A stretch of DNA of 50,811 bases from an uncultured Clostridia bacterium (GTDB lineage Bacteria; Bacillota; Clostridia; Oscillospirales; Oscillospiraceae). The translations under genes and the position numbers were made by a program. Below, piece after piece: positions 19,401 through 28,425 of the stretch (positions are counted from its first letter, which is position 1; every line of letters starts with the position of its first letter). The stretch lies in the NCBI GenBank assembly GCA_946547105.1, contig CAMNOV010000006.1:1-50811 (forward strand), in the 5' to 3' direction. The notes beneath the pieces were generated by a model, which saw only the letters and a list, made by a program, of their open reading frames with translations, was not told where the DNA came from and searched no databases.

Positions 19401-19878
19401 CGTCGTGTCCTCCGTGCGCACCCGCCCGACCAAGAACAAATCGCTGATGAGCTACGTCGTCCTGGAGGATGACAGCGGCGCCATGGAGCTGATCGTGTTC
19501 CAGAAGGTGTTGGACCAGGACGGAAAGTATCTCAAGGAAAACGCCGTGCTCTATGTGCGCGGGCGCATCTCCGCGCGCGACGACAAGGAGCCGCAGCTGA
19601 TGGCGGAGGCGCTGCTGCCGCTGGAGCAGGCCATCGCAGACGCGGCGCGCGCGGCCGAGGAGGCGCGGGAAAAGACCCTCTTTGTGAAGATCCCGTCCCG
19701 CAGCGACAAAGCCATGCGAAAGCTCGAGCTGCTGCTGACGATGTTCCCCGGCAAGGAGCCGCTGGTCATCTGGTGCGAGGCCGAGCGCAAGAGGATCGGC
19801 GCCCGCTGCCGCATCCACCCCGCCCTGCTGCGGGAGCTGCGCGAAATGCTGGGCGAGGGAAGCGTCGTGGTGAAATAG
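16411..19878 (+). CDS. dnaE: DNA polymerase III subunit alpha
   Basis: FVHLHVHTEYSLLDGACRI PHP start; GPGRGSAAGSVVSYCL; PDIDVDFC; C-terminal OB fold. Confidence 0.97.
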   Translation: MSFVHLHVHTEYSLLDGACRIEKLAKRAKELGQTALAVTDHGVMYGAVAFYKACRAAGVKPIIGCEVYVAPRTRHDKEHGIDSAYSHLILLCKNETGYRNLCYLVSMAFTEGFYLKPRIDWALLHEHAEGLVCLSGCLAGEIPQKLIRGDYEAAKARALDLKALFGEDFYLEIQNHGIPEERQAADGLEKLSRETGIPLVVTNDAHYVEQADAYTQDVLLCIQTGKTVDEPNRMRFETQEFYLKSEEEMRSLFPKHPEAADITAAIADKCNYDFEFGHYHLPRFKLPAGETDSFTYLQKLCEQGFAERFPTRPEVHKQLDYELDMIRRMGFVDYFLIVSDFIGYAKRQGIPVGPGRGSAAGSVVSYCLHITDVDPIKYSLFFERFLNPERVSMPDIDVDFCVNRRGEVIDYVNRLYGHDHVAQIVTFGTMAARGAVRDVARALAMSYGDADAVAKQIPNGPGALNITLDEALQLSKPLRDMQEQDPAVKRLLDTAKALEGMPRHASTHAAGVVITEKPVYDYVPLATNDESVVCQYQMTTLEELGLLKMDFLGLRNLTVLEDAAKMVRKKEPGFRVETIPEDDAESFRMIADGHTSGVFQLESAGMTGVCTQLRPRSIEDITAVIALYRPGPMDSIPRFIEWSQHPEKVSYKHELLRPILAVTYGCIVYQEQVIQIFQQLAGFSLGQADMIRRAMSKKKHAVIDAERVAFVRGDPKRNIAGALANGVSEEVANSIYDEILDFASYAFNKAHAVSYAIVAYRTAYMKKHYPREYMAALISSVLDSSTKVAEYIAECRDMGIRLLPPDVNESDADFTVSGENLRFGLVGIKGIGWGAIRALVAERETNGPFQSFEDFCRRMTDKEMNRRAIENLIRAGAFDSLGYKRRVLLQAAELILDAVNRESRDNIAGQMDLFGGDETFAEPKSITMPDLDEYSPQEKMQMEKEVTGLYLSGHPMDEYRDSLRRLGVASIGAILGDFSSGEGPRRFSDGQTVTIAGVVSSVRTRPTKNKSLMSYVVLEDDSGAMELIVFQKVLDQDGKYLKENAVLYVRGRISARDDKEPQLMAEALLPLEQAIADAARAAEEAREKTLFVKIPSRSDKAMRKLELLLTMFPGKEPLVIWCEAERKRIGARCRIHPALLRELREMLGEGSVVVK

Positions 19879-19908
19879 TTTTTAGTGCTTAGTGCTCAGT
19901 GCTTGGCA
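19876..19908 (+). repeat. Heptamer tandem repeat at dnaE stop
   Basis: TAG TTTTTAG TGCTTAG TGCTCAG TGCTTGG. Confidence 0.8.
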
Positions 19909-20007
19909 GATTTACGCGGAGAAATAAAAATTTTTCTTGCAATTATGGAAACTGTCTGCTATATTAGTATAGCTTCATTCCAAAACGAGCAAGGAGGTGC
20001 TTCAAAT

Positions 20008-20196
20008 ATGGCAAAGTGTCAGTTCTGCGACAAGGACCTGGCCTTCGGTATTCAGGTCTCTCACTCCCACAGACGCTCCAACCGTACCTGGAAGCCGAAC
20101 GTGAAGCGCGTCAAGGCCATCGTGGACGGCTCTCCCAAGCATGTCTACGCCTGCACTCGCTGCCTCCGCAGCGGCAAGGTCACCCGCGCTGTCTAA
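20008..20196 (+). CDS. rpmB: 50S ribosomal protein L28 (Cys-containing form)
   Basis: MAKCQFCDKDLAFGIQVSHSHRRSNRTWKPNVKRVKAIVDGSPKHVYACTRCLRSGKVTRAV. Confidence 0.97.
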   Translation: MAKCQFCDKDLAFGIQVSHSHRRSNRTWKPNVKRVKAIVDGSPKHVYACTRCLRSGKVTRAV

Positions 20197-20212
20197 TTGA
20201 ACATGACCCGAT

Positions 20213-20240
20213 CAAAGCCTGTCGATGCCCCGACGGGCTT
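20213..20240 (+). terminator. Rho-independent terminator after rpmB
   Basis: AAGCCTGTCG-atgcc-CCGACGGGCTTTTTT. Confidence 0.75.
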
Positions 20241-20261
20241 TTTTCGGTTCTTTAGGAAAAA

Positions 20262-20429
20262 GCCTTCCCCTTGAGGGGAAGATTCCCCCGGCGGGGGAAA
20301 TGTCCGCGCTGCGGACAAAAGGGGCGCGGAAGGCGCCCCAGTGCTCACACTGGGGCGGATGAGGTGGATCCCTCGACACCTCATCAGTCTCGGCGAATCG
20401 CCTCGACAGCTTCCCCTCGAGGGGAAGCC
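20262..20429 (+). repeat. Modular palindromic intergenic element, copy E
   Basis: Near-identical to 3304-3465. Confidence 0.9.
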
Positions 20430-20448
20430 AAAACGGAAGGAGAACAAT

Positions 20449-21021
20449 ATGAAACAGCTCGAAGAACGCATCCTGCGCGACGGCAAGGTCCTGCCCGGCG
20501 GCATCCTCAAGGTGGACGGCTTCCTCAACCACCAGATCGACCCTCAGCTCCTCTACGACATGGCCCTGGAGCTCAAGCGCTTGTTCGAGGGCGAAGAGAT
20601 CACCAAGATCCTGACCATCGAGGCCAGCGGCATCGCCATCGCCAGCATGGTGGGCTACGTCTTCGGCTGTCCGCTGGTCTTCGCCAAAAAGAGCAAGACC
20701 CGCAACATCTCCGATAAGGTCTGGAGTGTCGAGGTCGAAAGCTTCACCCACGGCAACACCAACACCGTCGTCGTGTCGAAGGAGTATCTCCACGCGGGTG
20801 ACCGCGTGCTGATCGTGGACGATTTCCTGGCCACCGGCGCCGCCCTTGTCGGACTGAAGGCGCTGTGCGAGCAGGCGGGCGCGGAGGTCGTCGGCGCGGG
20901 CATCGCGGTGGAGAAGGTCTTCCAGGGCGGCGGCAACAAGCTGCGCGCCCAAGGCCTGCGCGTCGAATCGATGGCCAAGATCGCCTCCATGAGCGACGAC
21001 GGCCTGGAATTCTGCGACTGA
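20449..21021 (+). CDS. xpt: Xanthine phosphoribosyltransferase
   Basis: MKQLEERILRDGKVLPGGILKVDGFLNHQIDP; VLIVDDFLATGAAL PRPP motif. Confidence 0.95.
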   Translation: MKQLEERILRDGKVLPGGILKVDGFLNHQIDPQLLYDMALELKRLFEGEEITKILTIEASGIAIASMVGYVFGCPLVFAKKSKTRNISDKVWSVEVESFTHGNTNTVVVSKEYLHAGDRVLIVDDFLATGAALVGLKALCEQAGAEVVGAGIAVEKVFQGGGNKLRAQGLRVESMAKIASMSDDGLEFCD

Positions 21022-21136
21022 GCGGCGTTTCTTAGCTTTTTTGCACAAAACAATCTGTAAATAAATAGTAAAAATATACTAACCGGCAACTTGACTTTTT
21101 TCGCGCTTGCTGATAGAGTACTACCATAATTGAACA

Positions 21137-21216
21137 GCGTTTTTCGATATAAGCAAATGATATGGTTTTGAAGTTTCTACCCGGACACCGTAAATGACCG
21201 GACTATCGAAAACAGC
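21137..21216 (+). promoter_or_regulatory. Purine riboswitch, guanine type
   Basis: TTTTCGATATAAGCAAATGATATGGTTTTGAAGTTTCTACCCGGACACCGTAAATGACCGGACTATCGAAAA: P1 pairs, J2/3 GTTTCTACC, P3, and C before TAT (position 74 = C). Confidence 0.93.
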
Positions 21217-21273
21217 GCTGGCGGGTTTGGCCTTTTTCTGCCCCCGTCGGTGCTTCTGTTTTCCTTTGTTCCC

Positions 21274-21313
21274 GTCGGTCATTGCGGATTTCCCGCAAGT
21301 CCGGCGTTTTTTG
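21274..21313 (+). terminator. Putative riboswitch expression-platform terminator
   Basis: GTCGG-tca-TTGCGG-atttc-CCGCAA-gt-CCGGC-GTTTTTT. Confidence 0.6.
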
Positions 21314-21376
21314 TTTTCTTTCGTTCTTTGCCGCAGATGCGGTCAAGATAAATCTGATTTTTTGAGGAGACAACAC

Positions 21377-22618
21377 ATGAAAAAGATCATTGCTCTGCTG
21401 CTTGCCCTCGTGATGGTGTTTGCCCTCGCCGCCTGCGGTGAGAAGCCCGTCGAGAACAATGCGCCTGCTGAGAACAACGCCCCTGCTGAAGCTCCCGCCG
21501 AGAACGCCGTCACCGTCAAGGTCGGCTTCATCTTCCTGCACGACGAGAACTCCACCTACGACCTGAACTTCATCAAGGCCGCTGAGGAAGCCTGCAAGGC
21601 CGCCGGCATCGAATACATCCTGAAGACCAACGTTCCCGAAGGCCAGGAGTGCTATGACGCCGCCGCCGAGCTCGTTGACGAAGGCTGCAACATCGTTTTC
21701 GCCGACTCCTTCGGCCATGAGGACTACATGATCCAGGCCGCCAAGGACTTCCCCAATGTTCAGTTCTGCCATGCCACCGGCACCAAGGCTCACACTGAGA
21801 ACATCGCCAACTACCACAACGCTTTCGCCTCCATCTATGAGGGCCGCTACCTGGCCGGTATCGCCGCCGGTATGAAGCTCAACCAGATGATCGAGGAAGG
21901 CAAGATCTCCGCCGAAGAGGCCAAGATCGGCTACGTCGGCGCTTTCACCTACGCGGAAGTCATCTCCGGCTACACCTCCTTCTTCCTCGGCGCCCGCTCC
22001 GTCTGCCCCAGCGCCACCATGGAAGTGACCTTCACCGGCTCCTGGTATGACCAGGCGCTCGAGACCGAAGGCGCCCAGAAGCTGATCGACCGCAACTGCG
22101 TCCTCATCAGCCAGCACGCTGACTCCCTTGGCGCTCCCTCCGCCTGCGAAGCCGCCGGTGTTCCCAACGTTTCCTACAACGGCAGCACCGAAGAGGCCGG
22201 CCCCAACACCTACATCGTCGCTTCCCGCATCAACTGGGCTCCCTACTTCAGCTACATCATTGACTGCGTGAAGAACGGCCAGGCCATCGACACCGACTGG
22301 ACCGGCACCTTTGCCACCGGCTCCGTCGAGCTCTTCCCGCTCAACGAGAAGGTCGCCGCCCCCGGCACCCAGGAAGCCATTGACGCCGCCAAGGCCGCTC
22401 TCGAAGCCGGCACCCTGCATGTCTTCGCCACCGATACCTTCACCAAGGACGGCGCTGAGCTGACCGAGTACCTGGCCGACGTTGACACCGACGACGCCTT
22501 CACCCCCGACACCAACGTCGTCTCCGACGGCTACTTCCACGAGTCCGAGAACCGTTCCGCTCCTTACTTCGACGTTCAGATCGACGGTATCGAGCTGCTG
22601 GACGTGAACTTCGGCTGA
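21377..22618 (+). CDS. BMP/PnrA-family lipoprotein (predicted nucleoside-binding protein)
   Basis: Lipobox LVMVFALAACGEK; VGFIFLHDENSTYDLNFIKAAEEA; start trimmed to MKKIIALLLA. Confidence 0.9.
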   Translation: MKKIIALLLALVMVFALAACGEKPVENNAPAENNAPAEAPAENAVTVKVGFIFLHDENSTYDLNFIKAAEEACKAAGIEYILKTNVPEGQECYDAAAELVDEGCNIVFADSFGHEDYMIQAAKDFPNVQFCHATGTKAHTENIANYHNAFASIYEGRYLAGIAAGMKLNQMIEEGKISAEEAKIGYVGAFTYAEVISGYTSFFLGARSVCPSATMEVTFTGSWYDQALETEGAQKLIDRNCVLISQHADSLGAPSACEAAGVPNVSYNGSTEEAGPNTYIVASRINWAPYFSYIIDCVKNGQAIDTDWTGTFATGSVELFPLNEKVAAPGTQEAIDAAKAALEAGTLHVFATDTFTKDGAELTEYLADVDTDDAFTPDTNVVSDGYFHESENRSAPYFDVQIDGIELLDVNFG

Positions 22619-22632
22619 TCCACAACTTATAC

Positions 22633-22736
22633 GGGAAGTTCCGGTCCCTGCCGGAACTTCCCGCTCTCCAGCCCTTTGCCTGCGCTGCAAAGGGCAGCGT
22701 GGGGGCAATCGTCCCTGCGTTGCCCTTTGCAGCGCA
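22633..22736 (+). other. Intercistronic hairpins with competing arms
   Basis: GGGAAGTTCCGG/CCGGAACTTCCC; GCCCTTTGC (22671), GCAAAGGGC (22687), GCCCTTTGC (22722); 16-bp perfect IR 22681-22696 / 22721-22736. Confidence 0.85.
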
Positions 22737-22789
22737 TCGCGCATTCCAAGATCGCTTTTCCTGCGAAATATCAAAAGGAGATCACGGCC

Positions 22790-24322
22790 ATGGACAACAA
22801 AACGCCCGCCGTCACCATGCGCAATATCACCAAGCGCTTCGGCCCGATCCTTGCCAACGACAAGGTCTGGCTGAATATTTACCGCGGCGAGATCCTTGCC
22901 CTGCTGGGGGAAAACGGCAGCGGCAAAACCACCTTGATGAACATGCTCTCGGGCATTTACTTCCCGGACGAGGGAGAAATCCAGGTCGACGGCAAAGAGG
23001 TCGTCATCCGCTCCCCGAAGGACGCCTTTGATCTCGGCATCGGCATGATCCACCAGCACTTCAAGCTGGTCGACGTGCTGACCGCCGCGGAGAACATCGT
23101 GCTCGGCCTGCCCGGCCGGCTCGACCTGAAGGCCGCCTCGGCAAAGATCCGCGAGATCTGCGACGCCTACGGCTTCGAGGTCGATCCCAACCAGAAAATC
23201 TACAACATGTCCGTCAGCCAGAAGCAGACCGTGGAGATCGTCAAGGTGCTCTACCGCGGCGCGGACATCTTGATCCTCGATGAGCCCACCGCTGTGCTGA
23301 CCCCGCAGGAGACGGACAAGCTCTTCGCCGTACTGCGCAACATGCGCAACGACGGCAAGGCCATCGTCATCATCACGCACAAGATGCACGAGGTGGAGGC
23401 CCTGTCCGACCGCGTGGCTGTTCTTCGCCACGGCCAGTTCATCGGCGACATGCCCACCAAAACCACCAATGCGCAGGAGATGACCAACATGATGGTCGGC
23501 CATCCCGTGGTGCTGAACATTGACCGCCCCGAGCCGAAAAATCCGAAGCCCCGCATCGAGGTCAAGGGCCTGACCGTGCGCGATATCGAGGGCACGCTCA
23601 AGCTCGACGACGTGAGCTTTACCGCCAATTCCGGCGAGATCCTCGGCGTCGCGGGCATTTCCGGCTGCGGCCAGAAGGAGCTGCTGGAGGCTATCGCCGG
23701 GCTGCAGCCCGTGGAAAAGGGCAGCATCTGCTACATTGAGGACGACGGGACGCGCGAGGAGCTCATCGGCAAGGACCCGCTGAGCATCCAGAACATGGGC
23801 GTCAGCCTCTCCTTCGTGCCGGAGGACCGCCTGGGCATGGGCCTTGTGGGCAACATGGACCTGTCGGACAACATGATGCTCCGCTCCTTCCGGCGCGGCC
23901 ACTCTCTCTTTACCGACCGCAAAACCCCGCACCAGCTGGCCGAGACCGTGGTGCGTGAGCTGGAAGTCAGCACGCCCGGCGTGAGCACGCCCGTGCGCCG
24001 CCTCTCCGGCGGCAACGTGCAGAAGGTGCTGGTCGGCCGCGAGATCGCCTCGGCGCCCCGCGTGCTGCTGACCGCCTACGCCGTGCGCGGCCTGGACATC
24101 AATTCTTCCTACACGATTTATGATCTGATCAACCGCCAGAAGACGGACGGCGTCGCCGTCATTTACGTCGGTGAGGACCTGGACGTGCTGCTGGAGCTGG
24201 CCGACCGCATCCTCGTGCTCTGCGGCGGCAAGGTCAGCGGCATCGTTCCCGGCCGCGGCGCGAAGAAGCGCGACGTCGGCCTGATGATGACCAAGCTTGG
24301 AGGTGAACAGGCGCATGAATAA
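22790..24322 (+). CDS. ABC transporter ATP-binding protein (double-domain, nucleoside/BMP type)
   Basis: LLGENGSGKTTLMNMLSG; second domain LSGGNVQKVLVGREIA. Confidence 0.93.
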   Translation: MDNKTPAVTMRNITKRFGPILANDKVWLNIYRGEILALLGENGSGKTTLMNMLSGIYFPDEGEIQVDGKEVVIRSPKDAFDLGIGMIHQHFKLVDVLTAAENIVLGLPGRLDLKAASAKIREICDAYGFEVDPNQKIYNMSVSQKQTVEIVKVLYRGADILILDEPTAVLTPQETDKLFAVLRNMRNDGKAIVIITHKMHEVEALSDRVAVLRHGQFIGDMPTKTTNAQEMTNMMVGHPVVLNIDRPEPKNPKPRIEVKGLTVRDIEGTLKLDDVSFTANSGEILGVAGISGCGQKELLEAIAGLQPVEKGSICYIEDDGTREELIGKDPLSIQNMGVSLSFVPEDRLGMGLVGNMDLSDNMMLRSFRRGHSLFTDRKTPHQLAETVVRELEVSTPGVSTPVRRLSGGNVQKVLVGREIASAPRVLLTAYAVRGLDINSSYTIYDLINRQKTDGVAVIYVGEDLDVLLELADRILVLCGGKVSGIVPGRGAKKRDVGLMMTKLGGEQAHE

Positions 24323-25424
24323 GAAAACGCGCAGTCCTCTCTTCCATATCGCCAAGCGCAGCACCCTTCCCTGGTACCGCGCCTGGGCTATCCGCGGCGG
24401 CGCGCTGATCCTGGCGCTGCTCGTCTGCGCTGGCGTGACCGCGCTCCTCACGGGCCAGAACGCGCTGCTGCTCTATGTGACCATGTTCAAGGGCTCCTTC
24501 GGCTCTGCCCGCAAGATCTGGGTCCTGCTGCAGAACATCGCGATGCTGCTGTGCGTGTCGCTGGCCGTCACGCCCGCCTTCAAGATGCGCTGCTGGAACC
24601 TGGGCGGCGAGGGACAGGTGCTCGTCGGAGGCCTGGCCAGCGTGCTGGTGATGACCCTGCTCAGCCCCTACCTCCCCAACTGGCTGCTGATCCTTGCCAT
24701 GCTGGCCGCCAGCGTCCTGGTCGGCGCCGTTTGGGCCGGCATCCCCGCCATTTTCAAGGCCCAGTGGAACACCAACGAGACGCTCTTTACCCTGATGATG
24801 AACTATGTGGCCACGCAGCTCGTCGCCTTCTACATCGCCTACCGCTTCCCGAAGGGGACCGGCACGATGGGCGTGATCAACGGCGACACCCGCGCCGGCT
24901 GGATGCCGTACCTGTTCGGCCAGCAGTATCTGCTGAACATCCTGATCGTCGCGCTGGTGACTGCGCTGCTGTACGCCTATCTGCGCTACTCCAAGCACGG
25001 CTATGAGATCGCCGTCGTCGGCGAGAGCGAGCGCACCGCGCGCTACGTCGGCATCAAGGTCAAACGCGTCATCGTCCGCACGATGCTGCTGTCCGGCGCG
25101 ATCTGCGGCCTGGCCGGCTTCCTGCTGGTCTCCGGCACCGACCACAGCCTGTCCACGACCAGCGCTGGCGGCCGCGGCTTTACCGCCGTCATGGTGTCCT
25201 GGCTGGCCAAATTCAACCCGATCTGGATGATCTTCACCAGCTTCCTGCTGGTCTTCCTGGGCAAGGGCGCCAGCGAGATTGCCAGCCAGTTCCGCCTCAA
25301 CGAATCCTTCGGCGATATTCTGACCGGCATCATTCTCTTCTTCATCATCGGCAGCGAATTCTTCATCCAGTACAAGATCATGCTGACCAAGTCCGCGGAA
25401 AAGGAGGAAAAGGCTCATGATTGA
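24315..25424 (+). CDS. ABC transporter permease (nucleoside/BMP type)
   Basis: RCWNLGGEGQVLVGGLAS; NPIWMIFTSFLLVFLGKGA; ATG overlaps the upstream gene. Confidence 0.9.
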   Translation: MNKKTRSPLFHIAKRSTLPWYRAWAIRGGALILALLVCAGVTALLTGQNALLLYVTMFKGSFGSARKIWVLLQNIAMLLCVSLAVTPAFKMRCWNLGGEGQVLVGGLASVLVMTLLSPYLPNWLLILAMLAASVLVGAVWAGIPAIFKAQWNTNETLFTLMMNYVATQLVAFYIAYRFPKGTGTMGVINGDTRAGWMPYLFGQQYLLNILIVALVTALLYAYLRYSKHGYEIAVVGESERTARYVGIKVKRVIVRTMLLSGAICGLAGFLLVSGTDHSLSTTSAGGRGFTAVMVSWLAKFNPIWMIFTSFLLVFLGKGASEIASQFRLNESFGDILTGIILFFIIGSEFFIQYKIMLTKSAEKEEKAHD

Positions 25425-26412
25425 TCTGCTCGGCTTCCTGCCCCGCGCCATCGTGCAGGGCGTGCCGCTGCTCTTCGGCAGCACCGGCGAGACCCTGACC
25501 GAAAAATCCGGCAACCTGAACCTCGGTATCCCCGGCATTATGTACGTCGGCGGCATCAGCGGCGTCATCGGCGCCTTCTTCTATGAACAGGCCACCGTTT
25601 CCGCCGGCACCTTCCAGCCGCTGCCCGGCGTGCTGATCCCGCTGCTGTGCTCGATGGCCGGCTCGCTGCTGATGGGTCTGCTCTATTGCTTTCTGACCGT
25701 CACGCTGCGCGCCAACCAGAACGTCTCCGGCCTGGCGCTGACTACCTTCGGCGTCGGCATCGGCAACTTCTTCGGCGGCTCGCTGCCCCGCATCGCCAAC
25801 AGCAGCCTGCCCTCCGTCATCCTCACCAACACCGGCAACGCCTTCCGCACCACGCTGAGCGGCTCTTCCAGCCCCTCGGCGCTGGAGACGCTGTTCCTCT
25901 CCTACGGCTTCCTGGTCTATCTGGCCCTGGCCGTCTCGCTGGCCGCCGCCTATATCCTCCGCAGGACCCGCGTCGGCCTGCACCTGCGGGCGGTCGGTGA
26001 AAACCCGAACACCGCCGACGCGGCCGGCATCAACGTCACCCGCTATAAGTATCTCGCCACCTGCATCGGCAGTATGATCGCCGGTCTCGGCGGCCTGTAC
26101 TTCATCATGGACTACTCCGGCGGCATCTGGTCGAACGACGCTTTCGGCGACCGCGGCTGGCTGGCGATCGCACTGGTCATCTTCACCGTCTGGAAGCCCG
26201 ACCTCGGCGTGCTGGCCTCCTTCCTCTTCGGTGGCCTGTACATCCTCAGCGTCCGCAGCTCCAGCAGCATGACCATGGCGACCAAGGAGCTCTACAAAAT
26301 GATCCCCTACGTCGTCACGATCGTCGTGCTGATCTTTACAAGCCTGCGCAACAAGCGCGAGGATCAGCCGCCCGCCTCGCTGGGCCTGGCCTACTTCCGC
26401 GAAGAGCGGTAA
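25417..26412 (+). CDS. ABC transporter permease (nucleoside/BMP type)
   Basis: TPLLFGSTGETLTEKSGNLNLGIPGIMYVG-type motif; VGLHLRAVGENPNTADAAGINVTRYKY. Confidence 0.92.
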   Translation: MIDLLGFLPRAIVQGVPLLFGSTGETLTEKSGNLNLGIPGIMYVGGISGVIGAFFYEQATVSAGTFQPLPGVLIPLLCSMAGSLLMGLLYCFLTVTLRANQNVSGLALTTFGVGIGNFFGGSLPRIANSSLPSVILTNTGNAFRTTLSGSSSPSALETLFLSYGFLVYLALAVSLAAAYILRRTRVGLHLRAVGENPNTADAAGINVTRYKYLATCIGSMIAGLGGLYFIMDYSGGIWSNDAFGDRGWLAIALVIFTVWKPDLGVLASFLFGGLYILSVRSSSSMTMATKELYKMIPYVVTIVVLIFTSLRNKREDQPPASLGLAYFREER

Positions 26413-26415
26413 ATC

Positions 26416-26490
26416 AAAAACTCCGGGACAACTCGTCCCGGAGTTTTTTCTTCCTATGAAAACTCCCCGGATTTCTCCGGGGAGTTTTTG
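26416..26490. terminator. Two consecutive bidirectional terminators between convergent genes
   Basis: AAAACTCCGGGACAACTCGTCCCGGAGTTTTTT and AAAACTCCCCGGATTTCTCCGGGGAGTTTTT. Confidence 0.9.
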
Positions 26491-26491
26491 T

Positions 26492-27337
26492 TTACAGCTT
26501 TTCGATGCCGCCGTCCGGCACTTCCTTCGCCTTTTCTTCGGCCAGGGTTTCCGCCAGGGTCTTTTCCCGCAGCTTTTTCAGCAGGATGAAATCCGACAGG
26601 GCGAGCATCATGCCCGCCGCGAAAAAGACGATCTGCCGGCCCATGCTGCGGCTGTCCGCCAGGACGGTCAGACTCATGAACACACCGAACTGCAGCCAGA
26701 ACAGCGTCTGCTTCATCTGCACCTGCCCATAGGCAAAGCCGGCCAGGCGGAAGAAGGCCAGCAGCAGCGTGCTGACGGCCAGCACCTCGATCAGAAAGGC
26801 CCAGATCACGCTGTTGATGGCGTTGTCCATATAATCAAAAACCAGCCACAGCGAAAACATCAGGATCGGCGCCAGACCGAGCAGGCAGATCAGGTTCCTG
26901 CTGCGGGATTTGATCTCCCGGTTGGCCGCGCCCAGATACAGCGGGAAGCAGATCCCGCTTACGATCGCAAGCCCGCCGAGCAGGCGAAGCATGACGACCT
27001 GCTTTTCCACCTCGCTGCCGCGGATGATCAGCACGCCGCCGAGCATCATGATCGCGCCGACCAGCCAGCGCAGGAAGGCATAGAACCGGCCCTCGTTTTT
27101 CAGCGACGTAAAGTCCTCGGGCAGGACCGCCAGCTTCAGCAGCTGCGCGATGCGGCGGCGAAGGACCCAGGCCACGACCAGGATAAAGACCGGAACGATG
27201 ACATTAAAAATGCTTGCGCCGCACAGGCCTTTTTCGTCAAACGCCAGCTGCAGCTGCAGCCAGCGGACAAACACGCCGAAGGCGCCGGCCGCCAGCACAA
27301 ATACTGTATTCTCCAATGCTTTGTTGTGCATATTCAA
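26492..27337 (-). CDS. Multi-TM hypothetical membrane protein
   Basis: Eight or so hydrophobic segments, no recognised catalytic motif. Confidence 0.7.
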   Translation of the reverse strand: MNMHNKALENTVFVLAAGAFGVFVRWLQLQLAFDEKGLCGASIFNVIVPVFILVVAWVLRRRIAQLLKLAVLPEDFTSLKNEGRFYAFLRWLVGAIMMLGGVLIIRGSEVEKQVVMLRLLGGLAIVSGICFPLYLGAANREIKSRSRNLICLLGLAPILMFSLWLVFDYMDNAINSVIWAFLIEVLAVSTLLLAFFRLAGFAYGQVQMKQTLFWLQFGVFMSLTVLADSRSMGRQIVFFAAGMMLALSDFILLKKLREKTLAETLAEEKAKEVPDGGIEKL

Positions 27338-27426
27338 ACGCCCGTTTCCATACCATGAATTAGCAAGCCACAGAGCCTGTTTGTTTATTTTACCTTTCTT
27401 TCACCGATTCGTCAAGGGAGGGCGCC

Positions 27427-28425
27427 ATGAAGAAAACGATTTTGCTGTCCCTGCTGGCGATCCTGCTGTCTCTGTTTCTGCCGCTGCCCGCGCCGCGCGC
27501 CGTTTCGGGCGCGATCCCGTCGGCCGCCGCGGCCCCATATCCCGTCGCTCCCTGCCCGGCGGCGCCCTCGGCCGCTCCGGCCGTGCCGAAGCTGCCGGAG
27601 CGTATCCGGCTGCTGAGCGGCGGACAGACGCTGGAGCTGCCGCTGGAGGACTATCTCTGCGGCGTGGTGGCGGCCGAGATGCCCGCTTCCTTTCCCGAAG
27701 AGGCGCTGAAGGCGCAGGCCGTGGCGGCCAGGAGCTTCACCTGCAGCGGCGCCTCGGCGCACAAGCACGGCGAAGCCTCCGTCTGCGCCGACCCCGGCTG
27801 CTGCCAGGCCTGGCTGAGCGAGGAGGCGCAGCGCGAGCGCTGGGGCGGCGACTATGAAGCCAACGCGCGGCGCGTCCGCGAAGCCGTGGAGGCCACGGCC
27901 GGGCAGATCCTCTGCTACGGCAGCGCGCCCGTGTTCGCCGCCTTTCATTCCTCCTCCGCCGGCGCCACCGAGGACTGCGGCGCCGTCTGGAACCCACGGC
28001 CCTATCTCGTCAGCGTGTCCAGCCCGGAGACGGCGGAGGACGTGCCGAATTACGTCAGCACCGTCCGCTGCTGGCCGACCGATTTCCGGGATACGCTGCT
28101 GTCGCTCCGGCCGGAGGCAGATTTCTCCGGCCCGCTCGGCGGATGGATCGGCGAGCTGCGCCGGGACGACAGCGGGCGCGTATCGGAAGCGATCCTCGGC
28201 GGCGTGTCCTTCAGCGGCACCGAGCTGCGGCGGCTGTTTTCGCTGCGCTCCACCGCCTTTGAGCTGGCGCTCTCGGACGGCCTGTTCGTCTTTACCGTGA
28301 CCGGCTTCGGCCACGGGGTGGGCATGAGCCAGTACGGCGCCAAGGTCATGGCCGAACAGGGCGCGGATTATGCCGAGATCCTCGCGCACTATTATACGGG
28401 AACCGAGTTAGTTTTTAGTTCTTAG
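27427..28425 (+). CDS. spoIID: SpoIID/LytB domain protein (stage II sporulation protein D-like)
   Basis: LPLEDYLCGVVAAEMPASFPEEALKAQAVAARSF; GFGHGVGMSQYGAKVMAEQGADYAEILAHYYTGTEL. Confidence 0.92.
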   Translation: MKKTILLSLLAILLSLFLPLPAPRAVSGAIPSAAAAPYPVAPCPAAPSAAPAVPKLPERIRLLSGGQTLELPLEDYLCGVVAAEMPASFPEEALKAQAVAARSFTCSGASAHKHGEASVCADPGCCQAWLSEEAQRERWGGDYEANARRVREAVEATAGQILCYGSAPVFAAFHSSSAGATEDCGAVWNPRPYLVSVSSPETAEDVPNYVSTVRCWPTDFRDTLLSLRPEADFSGPLGGWIGELRRDDSGRVSEAILGGVSFSGTELRRLFSLRSTAFELALSDGLFVFTVTGFGHGVGMSQYGAKVMAEQGADYAEILAHYYTGTELVFSS

